A stretch of 54,694 bases of DNA from Rhodanobacter sp. UBA5168 (GTDB lineage: Bacteria > Pseudomonadota > Gammaproteobacteria > Xanthomonadales > Rhodanobacteraceae), in assembly GCA_002413455.1 (NCBI GenBank), contig DHXA01000002.1:10676-65369 (forward strand), given 5' to 3'. The notes beneath the pieces were generated by a model. The model saw only the letters and a program-made list of their open reading frames with translations, was not told the origin of the DNA and ran no database searches. Positions 37,501-46,219 of this stretch are shown here, one piece after another (position 1 is the first letter of the stretch; each line of letters opens with the position of its first letter). The position numbers were made by a program, and so were the translations under genes.

Positions 37501-37884
37501 GGTGACACCGGAAAGATTCTTGACTTCCTTCGCCTGCTCCGCCCCGATGGTCAGATTGACCGGCGTATCCTGGGCCAGCTGCAGGTACACCTGACCTTGC
37601 TCGGCTTGCGCCATGCCCGCCTTGGAGACGGTGACGTCGAACGGACCACCCACACGCAGACCCTGCGCGGCGTAATGACCGCTGGCATCAGTGGTCGCGA
37701 TCTTGGTGGTGCCTGACGGCTCATGCACGATCTGCACGGTGGCGCCGGCGACCGGCTGGCCACTTGCGTCGAGTACGCGACCGCTGATCGAAGAGGAGGT
37801 GTCCTGTGCGATGGCGGGCACCGCGGTGGCCAACAACGAAGCAATGGCAAACGGCAGGAGTTTGGCGCGGATTCGGCTATTCAT
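34558..37884 (-). CDS. Oar-like TonB-dependent outer-membrane receptor
   Basis: 1108 aa from the ATG at 37884, where a clean signal peptide begins (MNSRIRAKLLPFAIASLLA, cleavage after AIA). The mature part starts with a carboxypeptidase-regulatory-like beta domain (SSISGRVLDASGQPVAGATV, residues about 35-120), then a plug (about 130-300; IQNIVRLDPRIVVTD, NNITVDSVSANDPFG) and a large barrel ending in the outer-membrane terminal Phe (VKYTF). This layout is that of Oar/CirA-like receptors common in Xanthomonadales. The substrate is not known; many Oar-like receptors are expressed under nutrient limitation. A possible Pho box lies upstream. It ends in a strong terminator. Confidence 0.93.
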   Translation of the reverse strand: MNSRIRAKLLPFAIASLLATAVPAIAQDTSSSISGRVLDASGQPVAGATVQIVHEPSGTTKIATTDASGHYAAQGLRVGGPFDVTVSKAGMAQAEQGQVYLQLAQDTPVNLTIGAEQAKEVKNLSGVTVSANTLAQTFSADNKGISTNVSSREIEATPTPDRSIQNIVRLDPRIVVTDRAAGSFSAIGQNSRYNNITVDSVSANDPFGLNANGLPTLATPISQDTIEEYNISTANYDTSIRRGVGANVNAVTKSGTNDFHGSVYYVFQNQNMIGKNESDTKYQGFDRQWTGGATIGGPIIKDKLFFFLSAEKSTQIGSGSPYGPEGTGSSVTVDGLTAQQVQQVRDAAATYGLTDIGSAGGGNTDLLDKRYLGKIDWNISDNHRASFTYSQTKESKPTIGGSNSKLVLSSGWYNSETKNTSYALHFYDDWSDSFSTDTTISYAKFSKTNSPVAGGDLPDITVYPVGFGNAAVEFGTNYSYQANVLDVKTLNAAWAGTYYAGDHTIKGGFDYEKDTTYNLFLQNYFGSYTFEDSKAADGSTISGLDNFLAGNYYQYRYSRPSDGLTLNDVAANFVLKQWGVFLQDTWQVTNNLSVQYGVRVDIPLISDQPIYNPLFASAPGTNPVTGAATGGFGRTNQTTVNGNRVVQPRMSFNYNFNTEHLTQLRGGAGLFISNPPSVWIGNIFSNSGSTQTQFNCGPTQSPPCNTNLPVFSPDAHNQQDGVVGSGQQTVNTLSPGFRLPSVWKFSLGIDKELPWWGLIATADYEHIKVRDAIIYQNLNVGAPTAVLPDGRFSYYKNPGQNPRASGQKSRYLANSAFSDGTINLGDTSRGSADSLALSLKKPFSADWSGMVGFTWSRATEVNPGTSSVARSNYVNNYITDPNENVATPSNYSIPRRVIAGLNWQHRFFGEYTTSASIFYDGHNASPYSWTFGNDANGDGVSNDLVYIPNQGDVSFRAGTDPKLIQQFYNYIHDNDYLKDHQGGIAGRNGDHAGWLNQIDLSFSQEIPGIFAGNKGVIKFDVYNFTNLLNKHWGIEKRANFPGYRNLADFYGVGADGKYIYDISCGGASSCSNYIDKGGNYSPQQVPTSTFPNDLAQRWAVQLTVKYTF

Positions 37885-38073
37885 TCTTGATCGACCCTTA
37901 GGTTCGCAACGAAAAATTTTACATTTCCAGGCACAAACGCGACCTTGCCTGACGCACGCCAAGTGCGGCATGGTGGATCACGCGTGGTACCCCCAGTTGT
38001 GGCTGTTCCGAACTCATCGAGCGATGGATCCGGATACCGCAGCTCGTCGGACCTTCCCGTCCGTCAGCTGATT

Positions 38074-38090
38074 GTTAAATCGATTTTAAC
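38074..38090. promoter_or_regulatory. AT-rich palindrome overlapping a candidate -10
   Basis: GTTAAA-TCGAT-TTTAAC, with the perfect core AAATCGATTT (38077-38086). On the minus strand TTAAAA at 38084-38089 could serve as the -10 for the receptor gene, so a bound protein here would block transcription. Confidence 0.4.
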
Positions 38091-38098
38091 GCCATTCT

Positions 38099-38116
38099 AT
38101 GACACTTTTGTAACGT
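38099..38116 (-). promoter_or_regulatory. Possible Pho box for the TonB-dependent receptor
   Basis: The minus strand reads ACGTTACAAAAGTGTCAT. It matches about 12 of 18 positions of the PhoB consensus (two CTGTCAT-type repeats spaced by 4 A/T-rich bases), with the second repeat TGTCAT exact. It ends 9 bp upstream of the TTAAAA -10, the usual place of a Pho box replacing the -35. Confidence 0.4.
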
Positions 38117-38232
38117 CGACACGTCACTGCCGATTCAAAAACTGTCGCGCCCCAGGTCAAGTGGCCCGCTGGAAATCAGCGAGCCGGAAACTCTGTTGGA
38201 GCGGCTCCAGATGAAGGCTGGCCGCTTAGCGG

Positions 38233-39945
38233 TCAGGCAGACTTGCCGAGATAGCGTGCCCGCTTGGCGGGTTTCAGGTTTGCCAGGTCCAGCATCACCA
38301 GACCATCCACACAGCCGGAAAAATCCGGATCTTCGCCGAAGTCGAGGAACTGCACGCCTTCGGGTTCGACCAGGTCGACATACTGGCGATAGAGCACCGG
38401 CAGGCTGACGCCCAGTGCATCCAGGTGATGCTTCAGTTTGCCCAGACCGGCAGGCGCATCCAGACCTTCCAGCGAGGAGCGCACGCCTTGCACGACTTCA
38501 GGCGAAATCACGAAGGGCTGGCGCGCCGCGGCCAGTCCTGGCGCGCCAAAATAGTGCTGGTGAGCCGCGGCAATCCATTCGCGCGCCTCACGCGGCAGAT
38601 TCACCGACATGCTGACCGGACCGAACAGATAGTGGAGCTCCGGATGCCGCTGCAGATAAAAGCCGATGCCCTGCCACAGCTGGTCCAGCGCACGCGAACG
38701 CCAATAGGCTGGTGCCACGAAACTGCGGCCCAGCTCCATGCCCTGAGCCAGTCGCGATTCCAATGCCGGCGAATAATTGAACAGGCTGGAGGTATACAAC
38801 CCGGACATGCCGCGTTCGGCAATCAGCCGGCCGCCATGGCCGAAACGATAGGAGCCGACGATGCGCAGCGCCTGCGGATCCCACAGCACCAGGTGTTCGT
38901 AATGAGAGTCGTAGGCGTCCAGGTCACGCCGCGCGCCGGTGCCCTCACCGACCTTGCGGAAGGTCAGCTCGCGCAGTCGGCCGATTTCGCGCATGACCGC
39001 ACTATCGAGCGCACCCTTGAACAACCACGCCTGCTTGCCGTCGCCGAGATCGGCCAGTTTCTCTGACCGCATCAGTTCCGCCGCGACCTGCTCGGCCGGC
39101 TCCGGCAGCGCCAGTGGCGCTTGTCCGCCAAAGATCAGACCGCGATGCTGGCCGACCCGGTACACATGTCGGCGCATCAGCTTGGTGGCCTGTTCCGGCG
39201 ACCCGCCGCTGCGCTGTACGAGCTCGTCGGCGCTGACCAGCGCGCCGATGCTGAAACCGATCCGCCGCTTGCCCGGCGCCACCGCCTCACGCGGCAGCAT
39301 CGCCGTACTCAGCGGCTTGGCCAGCATCGACAGCCCGTAGAACATCGCCGAATTGCGTGCAGCGACATGGATCGGAAGCACCGGCGCCTTGCTGCGCAGT
39401 GAAAGTCGTGCGAAGCCGTCCGACCACTGTCCGTCACGCACGCCACCGGGGCGCACACGCGAGACCTCGCCTGCGGGAAACACGATCAGCGCCTCGCCAT
39501 TGGCCAGAGCGCGGTAAATACCGCGCAAACGCGACGCCGCACCCTTGCCGAATACATCCACCGGCAACATCAACTTGCCCAGTTGCGGAATCACCGCCAG
39601 CCAGTCGTTGCCGAGAAAACGCACATCGCGGCGCACCGATCCGATCAGTTGCAGCAACGCCAGCGCGTCCTGCATGCCCAGCGGGTGATTGGCCACCACC
39701 AATAGCGGACCATCGACCGGGATATGTTCGCGCTCGCGCGGATTGACCTGATAGCTGGTACCGAGAACCTCCAGCACTCGCTCGACAAAATCAAAACCCT
39801 CGGCGGCGCCGACCCGTTCCAGCACCCGGTTGAATCCGTCTTCATCCGCAAGCCGTCCGAGCACGCCCGCCATCGGGCGGCGGATGCGCGGATATTGGGC
39901 CAACCAGGGCAGGCGTTCGGTAAGGGACTGTTCGATACTCAGCAT
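38233..39945 (-). CDS. olsF: OlsF-type bifunctional acyltransferase (ornithine lipid synthesis)
   Basis: 570 aa with two acyltransferase parts. The N-terminal half (about 60-270) is PlsC/OlsA-like, with NHPLGMQD at 86-93 (a HX5D form of the acyltransferase box) and FPAGEVSR at 155-162. The C-terminal half (about 300-530) is OlsB/GNAT-like, with GRLRELTFRKVGEGTG, DLDAYDSHYEHLVLWD and LGRSFVAPAYW. This order matches OlsF, which N-acylates ornithine with its C-terminal domain and O-acylates the product with its N-terminal domain. Ornithine lipids replace phospholipids under phosphate shortage in many bacteria. An exact CTGTCAT half-site followed by AAT lies upstream (39985-39991). The substrate amino acid cannot be read from sequence. 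Confidence 0.82.
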   Translation of the reverse strand: MLSIEQSLTERLPWLAQYPRIRRPMAGVLGRLADEDGFNRVLERVGAAEGFDFVERVLEVLGTSYQVNPREREHIPVDGPLLVVANHPLGMQDALALLQLIGSVRRDVRFLGNDWLAVIPQLGKLMLPVDVFGKGAASRLRGIYRALANGEALIVFPAGEVSRVRPGGVRDGQWSDGFARLSLRSKAPVLPIHVAARNSAMFYGLSMLAKPLSTAMLPREAVAPGKRRIGFSIGALVSADELVQRSGGSPEQATKLMRRHVYRVGQHRGLIFGGQAPLALPEPAEQVAAELMRSEKLADLGDGKQAWLFKGALDSAVMREIGRLRELTFRKVGEGTGARRDLDAYDSHYEHLVLWDPQALRIVGSYRFGHGGRLIAERGMSGLYTSSLFNYSPALESRLAQGMELGRSFVAPAYWRSRALDQLWQGIGFYLQRHPELHYLFGPVSMSVNLPREAREWIAAAHQHYFGAPGLAAARQPFVISPEVVQGVRSSLEGLDAPAGLGKLKHHLDALGVSLPVLYRQYVDLVEPEGVQFLDFGEDPDFSGCVDGLVMLDLANLKPAKRARYLGKSA

Positions 39946-40043
39946 GTCTGCGTCCTCGGATTCCCCCCATCCTGGCGATCAATTATGACAGCTGAGCAGT
40001 CACTCGCAGTGTCACGGACGACAGATCCGACGGCGCAATTGTT

Positions 40044-40655
40044 TCAAACGTTCAGGTGCAGGAACGACGCCACGCCGGCCATGAACATCTGCACCGACAG
40101 GGCAATCAGCAGCATGCCCATCACGCGCTCCAGCGCAGTCAGCACACTCTCGCCGAGCCAGCGGAACAGATAGGTGGCGCTGAGCAGGATCAACGAGGTG
40201 GCCAGCCACGCCAGCAGCAACGCGATCGTCCAGTCGGCAGTGCGGCCGGGCTGGGTATTGGTCAACAGCAGCAGCGCTGCCATGGCCGACGGACCGGCCA
40301 CGCCGGGAATCGCCATGGGCACGATGAACGGCTCGCCCTGCCCGGGCTTGCCGAAGATGCCACCCCCATCAGCCGGCGGAAACACCATGCGGATGCCGAT
40401 CAGGAACAGCACGATGCCACCGGCGATGCTGATCGAATCCGGCTTCAGCTGCAGCAACTTGAGGATGTGCTGGCCGCCAAACAGGAACGCCAGCAGCACG
40501 CCCAGCGCGATCAGCAGTTCGCGCACCATCACCCGACGCCGGCGCTTGGGCGGCACGTCTTTCAACAGACTCAGGAAGAACGGGATATTGCCCAGCGGGT
40601 CCATGATCAGAAACAACATGATTCCCGCCGACAACGTGGTCATCTGCGTTTCCAT
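40044..40655 (-). CDS. MarC-family integral membrane protein
   Basis: 203 aa with about six membrane segments (GIMLFLIMDPLGNIPFFLSL, LLIALGVLLAFLFGG, ISIAGGIVLFLIGIRMVF, PSAMAALLLLTN, ALLLAWLATSLILLSATYLF, RVMGMLLIALSVQMFM). MDPLGNIPFF and PMAIPGVAGPSA are MarC/YhgN signatures. The ATG at 40655 has AAGGGAG upstream. Molecular function in the family is unsettled; the old link to multiple antibiotic resistance was not upheld. Confidence 0.92.
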   Translation of the reverse strand: METQMTTLSAGIMLFLIMDPLGNIPFFLSLLKDVPPKRRRRVMVRELLIALGVLLAFLFGGQHILKLLQLKPDSISIAGGIVLFLIGIRMVFPPADGGGIFGKPGQGEPFIVPMAIPGVAGPSAMAALLLLTNTQPGRTADWTIALLLAWLATSLILLSATYLFRWLGESVLTALERVMGMLLIALSVQMFMAGVASFLHLNV

Positions 40656-40709
40656 CTCAGCTCCCTTCTGGTGAGGCGCTCACTGCTTCGGCCGAACCGG
40701 AACCTTGCC

Positions 40710-41480
40710 TCAGTCGACCCGCATATCCAGTACTGCACCGCGCGCCGCCATGCCCTGCGCGCTGAGCAGATAGACCGCCGCTGCAGCCGCGGCATCCGGA
40801 GGAGCTCGCCGCATGATGTCTTCGCCGAAATACGCCAGTTGTCGCAGCGCCGTGCGCATCGGCGCCGGCAGCATCGCATGAACGCGCAACGCGCTGCTGT
40901 CGGTTTCCTCGTGCAGGATCGCCACGAACCGCTCCAGCGCCGCCTTCGACACGCCATAGCCGCCCCAGTGCGCACGTTGCAGCAAGGCAGGATCGTCCAC
41001 CACAAACACCACCGCGCTGTCGCTGGCCTGGGTCAGCAGCGGCAGGCAGGCCTGGGTCAACGCAAACGGCGCCGACACATTGACATGCATCGCGCGCAGC
41101 CAGGCGTCGGGCTTGTGCATGGCAATCGGCGTCAGCCCACCAAAGCTGACGGCCGCATGCACGATGCCGTCGAGCCGACCGAAATCACGCTCGAGCCCTT
41201 CGGCCAATGCGGTGTACTCGCGTGGTGTGGCCACTTCCATGTCCAGCGGATGGATCACCGGCTCGGCCAGACCCTCGGCGCGCATCGCATCGTACAACTG
41301 CTCCAGCTGGCGTTTGCGCTTGCCGGTGATCACCACCGTGGCACCCGCGCGTGATGCAGCTCGCGCCACGGCGCCGCCCAACCCGCCGTAGGCGCCGGTG
41401 ACCAGCACCACCCGATCGGCCAGGGCGTCGGCAGCCGGCAGCCAGCCGGCCGGCAAACGGGAAACCGGCAATGTCGTCAA
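40710..41480 (-). CDS. Short-chain dehydrogenase/reductase-like protein, catalytic Ser replaced
   Basis: 256 aa. Rossmann fold with [18 protein letters not shown] (cofactor loop TGxxxGxG) and [16 protein letters not shown]. The active-site segment reads [24 protein letters not shown]: the Tyr and Lys of YxxxK are present, but the Ser expected 13 residues before the Tyr is Asp. It resembles the YciK group. It overlaps grxD by 4 bp (ATGA), so the two are translated together. The substrate is unknown; the Ser loss may mean altered or no catalysis. Confidence 0.87.
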   Translation of the reverse strand: MTTLPVSRLPAGWLPAADALADRVVLVTGAYGGLGGAVARAASRAGATVVITGKRKRQLEQLYDAMRAEGLAEPVIHPLDMEVATPREYTALAEGLERDFGRLDGIVHAAVSFGGLTPIAMHKPDAWLRAMHVNVSAPFALTQACLPLLTQASDSAVVFVVDDPALLQRAHWGGYGVSKAALERFVAILHEETDSSALRVHAMLPAPMRTALRQLAYFGEDIMRRAPPDAAAAAAVYLLSAQGMAARGAVLDMRVD

Positions 41481-41815
41481 GGTGTCGCCCCGGCCACGTC
41501 ACGTGCCATGCGACCCAGTTCGCCGGCGGATTTCAGATCCTCGATGATGTCGCAGCCGCCGATCAGTTCACCCTGGATGAACAGTTGCGGGAACGTCGGC
41601 CAGTTCGCGAAATGGGGCAATGCCGCGCGAAGCTGTGGATCGGCCAACACATTCACCGCATGGAACACGGCGCCCGCCTCGGTCAACGCCTGCGCGGCGC
41701 GGCTGGAGAAACCGCACATGGGAAACTCCGGCGTCCCTTTCATGAAAAGCACGATGGGATGCTCGGCCAGCGTCGCCTTGATTCGCTCGTTGATGTCCAT
41801 AGGTTGACGATTCAT
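41477..41815 (-). CDS. grxD: Monothiol glutaredoxin Grx4
   Basis: 112 aa, or 107 aa if the in-frame ATG at 41800 is used ([20 protein letters not shown]). Active-site [10 protein letters not shown] (CGFS), the glutathione-binding WPTFPQLFI and the GGCDII motif are intact. CGFS glutaredoxins bind a [2Fe-2S] cluster and hand it to target proteins or BolA partners. It is divergent from sodB; the inverted repeat at 41819-41844 overlaps its 5' side, and a promoter there would favour the 41800 start. Confidence 0.95.
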   Translation of the reverse strand: MNRQPMDINERIKATLAEHPIVLFMKGTPEFPMCGFSSRAAQALTEAGAVFHAVNVLADPQLRAALPHFANWPTFPQLFIQGELIGGCDIIEDLKSAGELGRMARDVAGATP

Positions 41816-41816
41816 C

Positions 41817-41845
41817 TTTACAATACGGGCAGACCGATATTGTAT
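41817..41845 (+). promoter_or_regulatory. sodB promoter within an inverted repeat between grxD and sodB
   Basis: Plus strand: -35 TTTACA (41817-41822), 17-bp spacer, -10 TTGTAT (41840-41845). The same stretch contains the inverted repeat TACAATA-N12-TATTGTA (41819-41825 and 41838-41844), so a dimeric regulator could control both divergent genes. Confidence 0.5.
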
Positions 41846-41914
41846 CAGTCACCCGTCGGCTGCCGCCCGCTGCGCCGACCTTTTCTCCCCCAGCCACCGC
41901 TAAGGAGCCTCATC

Positions 41915-42493
41915 ATGGCGATCGAACTTCCCCCGCTTCCGTACGAAAAGAACGCACTGGAGCCGCACATTTCCGCCGAAACGCTGGAGTTCCACTACGG
42001 CAAGCACCACCAGGCCTACGTGACCAACCTCAACAAGCTGATCGAAGGCACCGAGTTCGCCGACGCCGCGCTGGTGGACATCATCAAGAAGTCGTCCGGT
42101 GGCGTGTTCAACAACGCCGCGCAGATCTGGAACCACACGTTCTACTGGAACTCGATGAGTCCCAAGGGCGGCGGCGAGCCGAGCGGCAAGCTGGCGGATG
42201 CGATCGCCAAGGCGTTCGGCTCGTTCGACAAGTTCAAGGACGAATTCAGCAAGTCCGCGGCCGGCAACTTCGGCTCTGGCTGGACCTGGCTGGTGCAGCG
42301 TCCGGACGGTTCGCTCGGCATCGTCAACACGTCCAATGCCGCGACGCCGATCACCGGCAGCGACAAGCCGCTGTTCACCACCGACGTGTGGGAACACGCC
42401 TATTACATCGACTACCGCAACGCCCGCCCGAAGTATGTGGAAGCGTTCTGGAACCTGGTGAACTGGGAATTCGCGACGAAGAACCTCGCCTGA
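41915..42493 (+). CDS. sodB: Superoxide dismutase SodB (Fe type)
   Basis: 192 aa from the ATG at 41915, with AAGGAG 7-12 bp upstream. Metal ligands are in place: [10 protein letters not shown] (His), NHTFYWNSM (His), and [11 protein letters not shown] (Asp, His). The Gln in [13 protein letters not shown] is the iron-type marker. It disproportionates superoxide in the cytoplasm. It ends before a bidirectional terminator. Confidence 0.97.
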   Translation: MAIELPPLPYEKNALEPHISAETLEFHYGKHHQAYVTNLNKLIEGTEFADAALVDIIKKSSGGVFNNAAQIWNHTFYWNSMSPKGGGEPSGKLADAIAKAFGSFDKFKDEFSKSAAGNFGSGWTWLVQRPDGSLGIVNTSNAATPITGSDKPLFTTDVWEHAYYIDYRNARPKYVEAFWNLVNWEFATKNLA

Positions 42494-42660
42494 TCCCCCG
42501 CAACAGCATCATTGATCCGGGCCGCATATCTACGAAAGCCCGTTCGCCCCGGGCGTGGCGCCGCGTACGTGGGAGCGGCCATGAATGGCTGCGTCTCTGA
42601 GGAGCAATGAAGTCGACGGTGCTGGAGACACTCTCTCTGAGCGGCCGCATCAATAGTGAA

Positions 42661-42692
42661 AAAGCGGAGCCATCGCCGGCTCCGCTTTTTTT
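42661..42692. terminator. Bidirectional terminator between sodB and the SulP gene
   Basis: Stem GCGGAGCC / GGCTCCGC (42664-42671 and 42678-42685), loop ATCGCC, T7 after it on the plus strand and an A-run before it, serving sodB (+) and the SulP transporter gene (-), which converge here. Confidence 0.9.
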
Positions 42693-42701
42693 CGGCCCCG
42701 C

Positions 42702-44204
42702 TCAACCGAGCCGATCGTCCGCCAGGTGATAGTGCGGATCTTCCGCCGCATTCGACTCGACCATGCCGCCTGCCTTGAGCAGCAGTTCGGCGCAGTCCGG
42801 GCTCAAATGCCGGAGATGCAGGCGCTTGCCCAGTTTCTGGTAGCGCTCGGCCAGGGCATCGATGGCCTCGATCGCGGAATGGTCCATCACCTTGGCATGG
42901 CCGAACTCCACGATCACCTGCACCGGGTCGTCCTTCGGTATGAACAGATTCTGGAATCCCTTGGCCGAGGCGAAGAACAGCGTGCCCTTGAGTTCGTAGA
43001 CCTTGGCGCCGCTGGTCTCGATGCGGGTCTGCACCTCGATCTGGCTGGCGTGCTGCCACGCAAAGACGAGCGCCGAGATCACCACGCCGAGCACCACCGC
43101 CACCGCGAGGTCGGTGAAGATGGTGACCACGGTCACCGCCAGGATCACCAGCGCGTCGGCACGCGGCACCTTGCCCAGCACGCGGACACTGCCCCATTCG
43201 AAGGTCTTGGCCGACACCACGAACATCACGCCGATCAGGGCCGCCAGGGGAATCCTCTCGATCAGGTTCGAGCCGAACAGGATGAAGCTGAGCAGGCCCA
43301 GCCCGGCAACCAAGCCCGACAGCCGGTGCGTGGCGCCGGCGCCGACGTTGATCATGCTCTGGCCGATCATCGCGCAGCCGCCCATGCCGCCGAACAGGCC
43401 GGTAACCAGGTTGGCAGTTCCTTGCGCGAGACATTCCCTATTCGGCTTGCCGCGGGTGTCGGTCATCTCATCGATCAAGTTCAGCGTGAGCAGCGACTCG
43501 ATCAGGCCCACCATGGCCATGATCAGCGCATACGGAAAAACGATGCGCAGTGTGGCGAAATTCCACGGCACGTCGGGCATGTGGAACTGGGGCAGCCCGC
43601 CCTTGATCGAGGCCAGGTCGCCCACGGTGCGCGTCTGTATGCCGAAGAAGTTGGTGAACAGCGCCACCGCCAGAATCGCCACCAGCGCCGACGGCACCGC
43701 TCTGGTCACGCGCGGCAGCAGATAGATGATCGCCATCGCCAGGGCCACCAGGCCCAGCATCACCCACAGCGGGCGGCCGGCAATCCATTCGCCGTGCTGC
43801 TGGAAGTGCGGCATCTGCGCCAGGAAGATCACGATGGCCAGGCCGTTGACGAACCCCAGCATCACCGGGTGCGGCACCATGCGGATGAACTTGCCCAGCC
43901 GCAGCGCACCGAACAGCAGCTGCAGCAGCCCCATCAGCACCACGGCGGCGAACAGGTACTGCACACCATGCTGCACAACCAGCGCCACCACGACGACCGC
44001 GATCGCGCCGGTGGCACCGGAAATCATCCCCGGGCGACCGCCGAGCACCGCTGTGATCACGCACATCATGAAGGCGGCATACATGCCGGTCAGTGGATTG
44101 ACATGCGCGATCACCGCAAACGCGATCGCCTCCGGCACCAGCGCAAAGGCCACGGTGAGTCCGGACAGCACGTTGGTTTTCGCCACGGCGAAAGAAAGGG
44201 ACAT
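42702..44204 (-). CDS. SulP-family anion transporter with a STAS domain
   Basis: 500 aa from the ATG at 44204 (MSLSFAVAKTNVLSGLTVAF; AAGGA upstream). About 10-12 membrane segments form the SulP core, with the family signatures ALVPEAIAFAVIAHVNPLTGMYAAF and GGMGGCAMIGQSMINVGAG. A C-terminal cytoplasmic STAS domain (about 395-480) has VYELKGTLFFASA and MDHSAIEAIDALAERY. Members carry sulfate, bicarbonate, dicarboxylates or other anions; this one cannot be assigned. It shares a terminator with convergent sodB. Confidence 0.93.
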   Translation of the reverse strand: MSLSFAVAKTNVLSGLTVAFALVPEAIAFAVIAHVNPLTGMYAAFMMCVITAVLGGRPGMISGATGAIAVVVVALVVQHGVQYLFAAVVLMGLLQLLFGALRLGKFIRMVPHPVMLGFVNGLAIVIFLAQMPHFQQHGEWIAGRPLWVMLGLVALAMAIIYLLPRVTRAVPSALVAILAVALFTNFFGIQTRTVGDLASIKGGLPQFHMPDVPWNFATLRIVFPYALIMAMVGLIESLLTLNLIDEMTDTRGKPNRECLAQGTANLVTGLFGGMGGCAMIGQSMINVGAGATHRLSGLVAGLGLLSFILFGSNLIERIPLAALIGVMFVVSAKTFEWGSVRVLGKVPRADALVILAVTVVTIFTDLAVAVVLGVVISALVFAWQHASQIEVQTRIETSGAKVYELKGTLFFASAKGFQNLFIPKDDPVQVIVEFGHAKVMDHSAIEAIDALAERYQKLGKRLHLRHLSPDCAELLLKAGGMVESNAAEDPHYHLADDRLG

Positions 44205-44490
44205 TCGAAAATCCTTGCAGGCAGTCGACAAATTCCGCTATGGCAGACATGGCTGCACGCGGAACTTGCGGTACGGGAAACGCACGACGTCGCCGACGTC
44301 GGCAGGTACAGGACAGACTGATGCGAAGGGCAATTTACGCTGGCGGAATTCTCGCTCGATTGCGCGATCACGCAACTCGGCCGCGCAGAATAGCAGATCA
44401 GTCAGCGTAGGTCGGAGCCGATCCGGTGGGGCTCGCAACCGGGCATCGCTCGACCCGTCCTGCTGGCGCACGCGACCATCCGCAACGGTT

Positions 44491-45651
44491 TCAGCAAGAC
44501 GTCAGCGTATCCACGACCGGTTGCGCCTGTGCCTGGCGTCCAAGCGCAGCAGCGATGGCCGTCAGGCGCTCTGCAAGCTCCACTGCGCCGAAGGCGCAAA
44601 CCGTGGCATGGCCTACTTTTCGCCCCGGCCGTGCCTGCTTGCCGTAGTCGTGCCAGTGCGCATCGATCGCCTGCAGCACCGGAGATGCATCGGGCAGGTC
44701 GCCGATCCAGTTGAACATCGCCGACAAGCCGCGTGCACCGGTATCACCCAGCGGCAAGCCGAGCACGGCGCGCACGTGGTTCTCGAACTGGCTGGTATGT
44801 GCGCCCTCGATCGTCCAGTGACCGGAGTTGTGCACGCGTGGCGCCATTTCGTTGCCGAGCAGTTCGCCATCCTTGACGAACAGCTCCAGCGCGAACACTC
44901 CGACGTAATCCAACCGCTCGGCCAGAGTGCGGGCAAGTTCGGTGGCGCGCTGCTGCAGCAGTTCGATATCGGGCGCGGGCGCCAGGCTCATCGACAATAC
45001 ACCGTCGACATGCCAGTTGCGGGTCAGCGGCCAAGTGCGGAAGTCGCCGTCGCGACCGCGCACGGCGATCACCGACAACTCGCGCTCGAACGGCACGAAC
45101 GCCTCCAGGATCAGGCCATGTTTCGACGCCTGCGCGCCTAGCGCAGCCCATGCCGCATCCGCATCCGCCAATCCACGCAGCCGAAACTGGCCCTTGCCGT
45201 CATAGCCGAGCCGACGCGTCTTCAGGATCGCCGGCGTGCCAACCGTGGCTAGCGCCAGATCCAGTTGCTCGCGCGTGTCCACCGTCATGAAGTCCGGAGT
45301 GGGCAGGCCACACTCGCGGAAGAGGGTTTTCTCGGCCAGCCGATCCTGCGCCACCGCCAGCGCCTGCGGTGCGGGATATACCGCAACGCGCCCGGCCAAC
45401 CAGTGCGCAGTCTCGGCCGGCACGTTCTCGAAATCGAAGGTGATCACGTCGGTTTGCGCGGCGAACATTTCGAGCGCGGCGTAGTCAACCCAATCGGCCA
45501 CCACCAGCGACGCGACCTGCCCTGCACAAGCGTCGGCGGCATTGTCCACCGCCAACGTCTTCACGCCCAGGGGCGCCGCTGCCAGCGCCAGCATACGCGC
45601 CAGCTGGCCGCCACCGAGAACGCCCAGCACGGGCTGCTGCCGTGCGGTCAT
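44491..45651 (-). CDS. purK: PurK, 5-(carboxyamino)imidazole ribonucleotide synthase
   Basis: 386 aa from the ATG at 45651. The N-terminal [21 protein letters not shown]-grasp motif [15 protein letters not shown] and the C-terminal [18 protein letters not shown] are PurK signatures. It makes N5-CAIR from AIR, ATP and bicarbonate in purine synthesis. Its start overlaps the purE stop by 4 bp. Confidence 0.97.
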   Translation of the reverse strand: MTARQQPVLGVLGGGQLARMLALAAAPLGVKTLAVDNAADACAGQVASLVVADWVDYAALEMFAAQTDVITFDFENVPAETAHWLAGRVAVYPAPQALAVAQDRLAEKTLFRECGLPTPDFMTVDTREQLDLALATVGTPAILKTRRLGYDGKGQFRLRGLADADAAWAALGAQASKHGLILEAFVPFERELSVIAVRGRDGDFRTWPLTRNWHVDGVLSMSLAPAPDIELLQQRATELARTLAERLDYVGVFALELFVKDGELLGNEMAPRVHNSGHWTIEGAHTSQFENHVRAVLGLPLGDTGARGLSAMFNWIGDLPDASPVLQAIDAHWHDYGKQARPGRKVGHATVCAFGAVELAERLTAIAAALGRQAQAQPVVDTLTSC

Positions 45652-46151
45652 TGACGCGGATCCGGCTGCTCGAGCACCGCCTGGGTCTGTCGTGCGCGCC
45701 AATGATCCAGCGCCGTGGCCAGCGCTGGATCATGCAATGCCAGTACCGCCGCGGTCAGCAGGCCGGCGTTCACCGCGCCAGCGCGGCCGATCGCCAGGGT
45801 ACCCACCGGGATGCCGGCTGGCATCTGCACGATCGACAGCAGCGAGTCCATGCCGTTCAACGCCTTCGACTGCACCGGCACGCCAAACACCGGTAGGCGG
45901 GTCTTCGCCGCCAGCATGCCGGGCAGGTGGGCGGCGCCGCCAGCACCGGCGATGATCACCTGGATGCCGCGCGCCCGCGCCTGTTCGGCGTAACTGAACA
46001 GCAGATCCGGCGTGCGGTGGGCGGAAACCACCCGCACTTCATGCACCACGCCCAGTTCGGTCAGCACATTGGCGGCGTGCTGCATGGTTTCCCAGTCCGA
46101 ACGCGACCCCATCACGACGCCAACGCGGGGCGGCTTGGTTGTTCCTGTCAT
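45648..46151 (-). CDS. purE: PurE, N5-CAIR mutase
   Basis: 167 aa from the ATG at 46151; an in-frame TTG at 46166 is less likely. Class I PurE motifs are present: [35 protein letters not shown] and [20 protein letters not shown]. It converts N5-CAIR to CAIR, the step after PurK. A TACAAT -10 lies at 46175-46180 on the minus strand (weak -35), in the gap shared with the divergent Trm112-like gene. Confidence 0.97.
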   Translation of the reverse strand: MTGTTKPPRVGVVMGSRSDWETMQHAANVLTELGVVHEVRVVSAHRTPDLLFSYAEQARARGIQVIIAGAGGAAHLPGMLAAKTRLPVFGVPVQSKALNGMDSLLSIVQMPAGIPVGTLAIGRAGAVNAGLLTAAVLALHDPALATALDHWRARQTQAVLEQPDPRQ

Positions 46152-46174
46152 GGTCCGGTCGTCCAAAAACGGCT

Positions 46175-46180
46175 ATTGTA
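46175..46180 (-). promoter_or_regulatory. Candidate -10 box of purE-purK
   Basis: TACAAT on the minus strand, 23 bp before the purE ATG. The -35 at 17 bp spacing (GTGCCG) is weak. Confidence 0.4.
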
Positions 46181-46219
46181 CGGGCTTTCCCAGTCTCGGC
46201 ACATCCGCCCAAACCCATC

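Larger units (their letters stand above)
37885..38232. other. Upstream region of the TonB-dependent receptor
   Basis: 348 bp with no gene. It holds a Pho-box-like sequence, a -10-like box within an AT-rich palindrome (about 38074-38116), and an inferred leader of about 190 nt before the receptor ATG. A small stem (CTGACCGC / GCGGCCAG with loop TAA) spans the olsF-like stop at 38217-38235. Confidence 0.5.
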
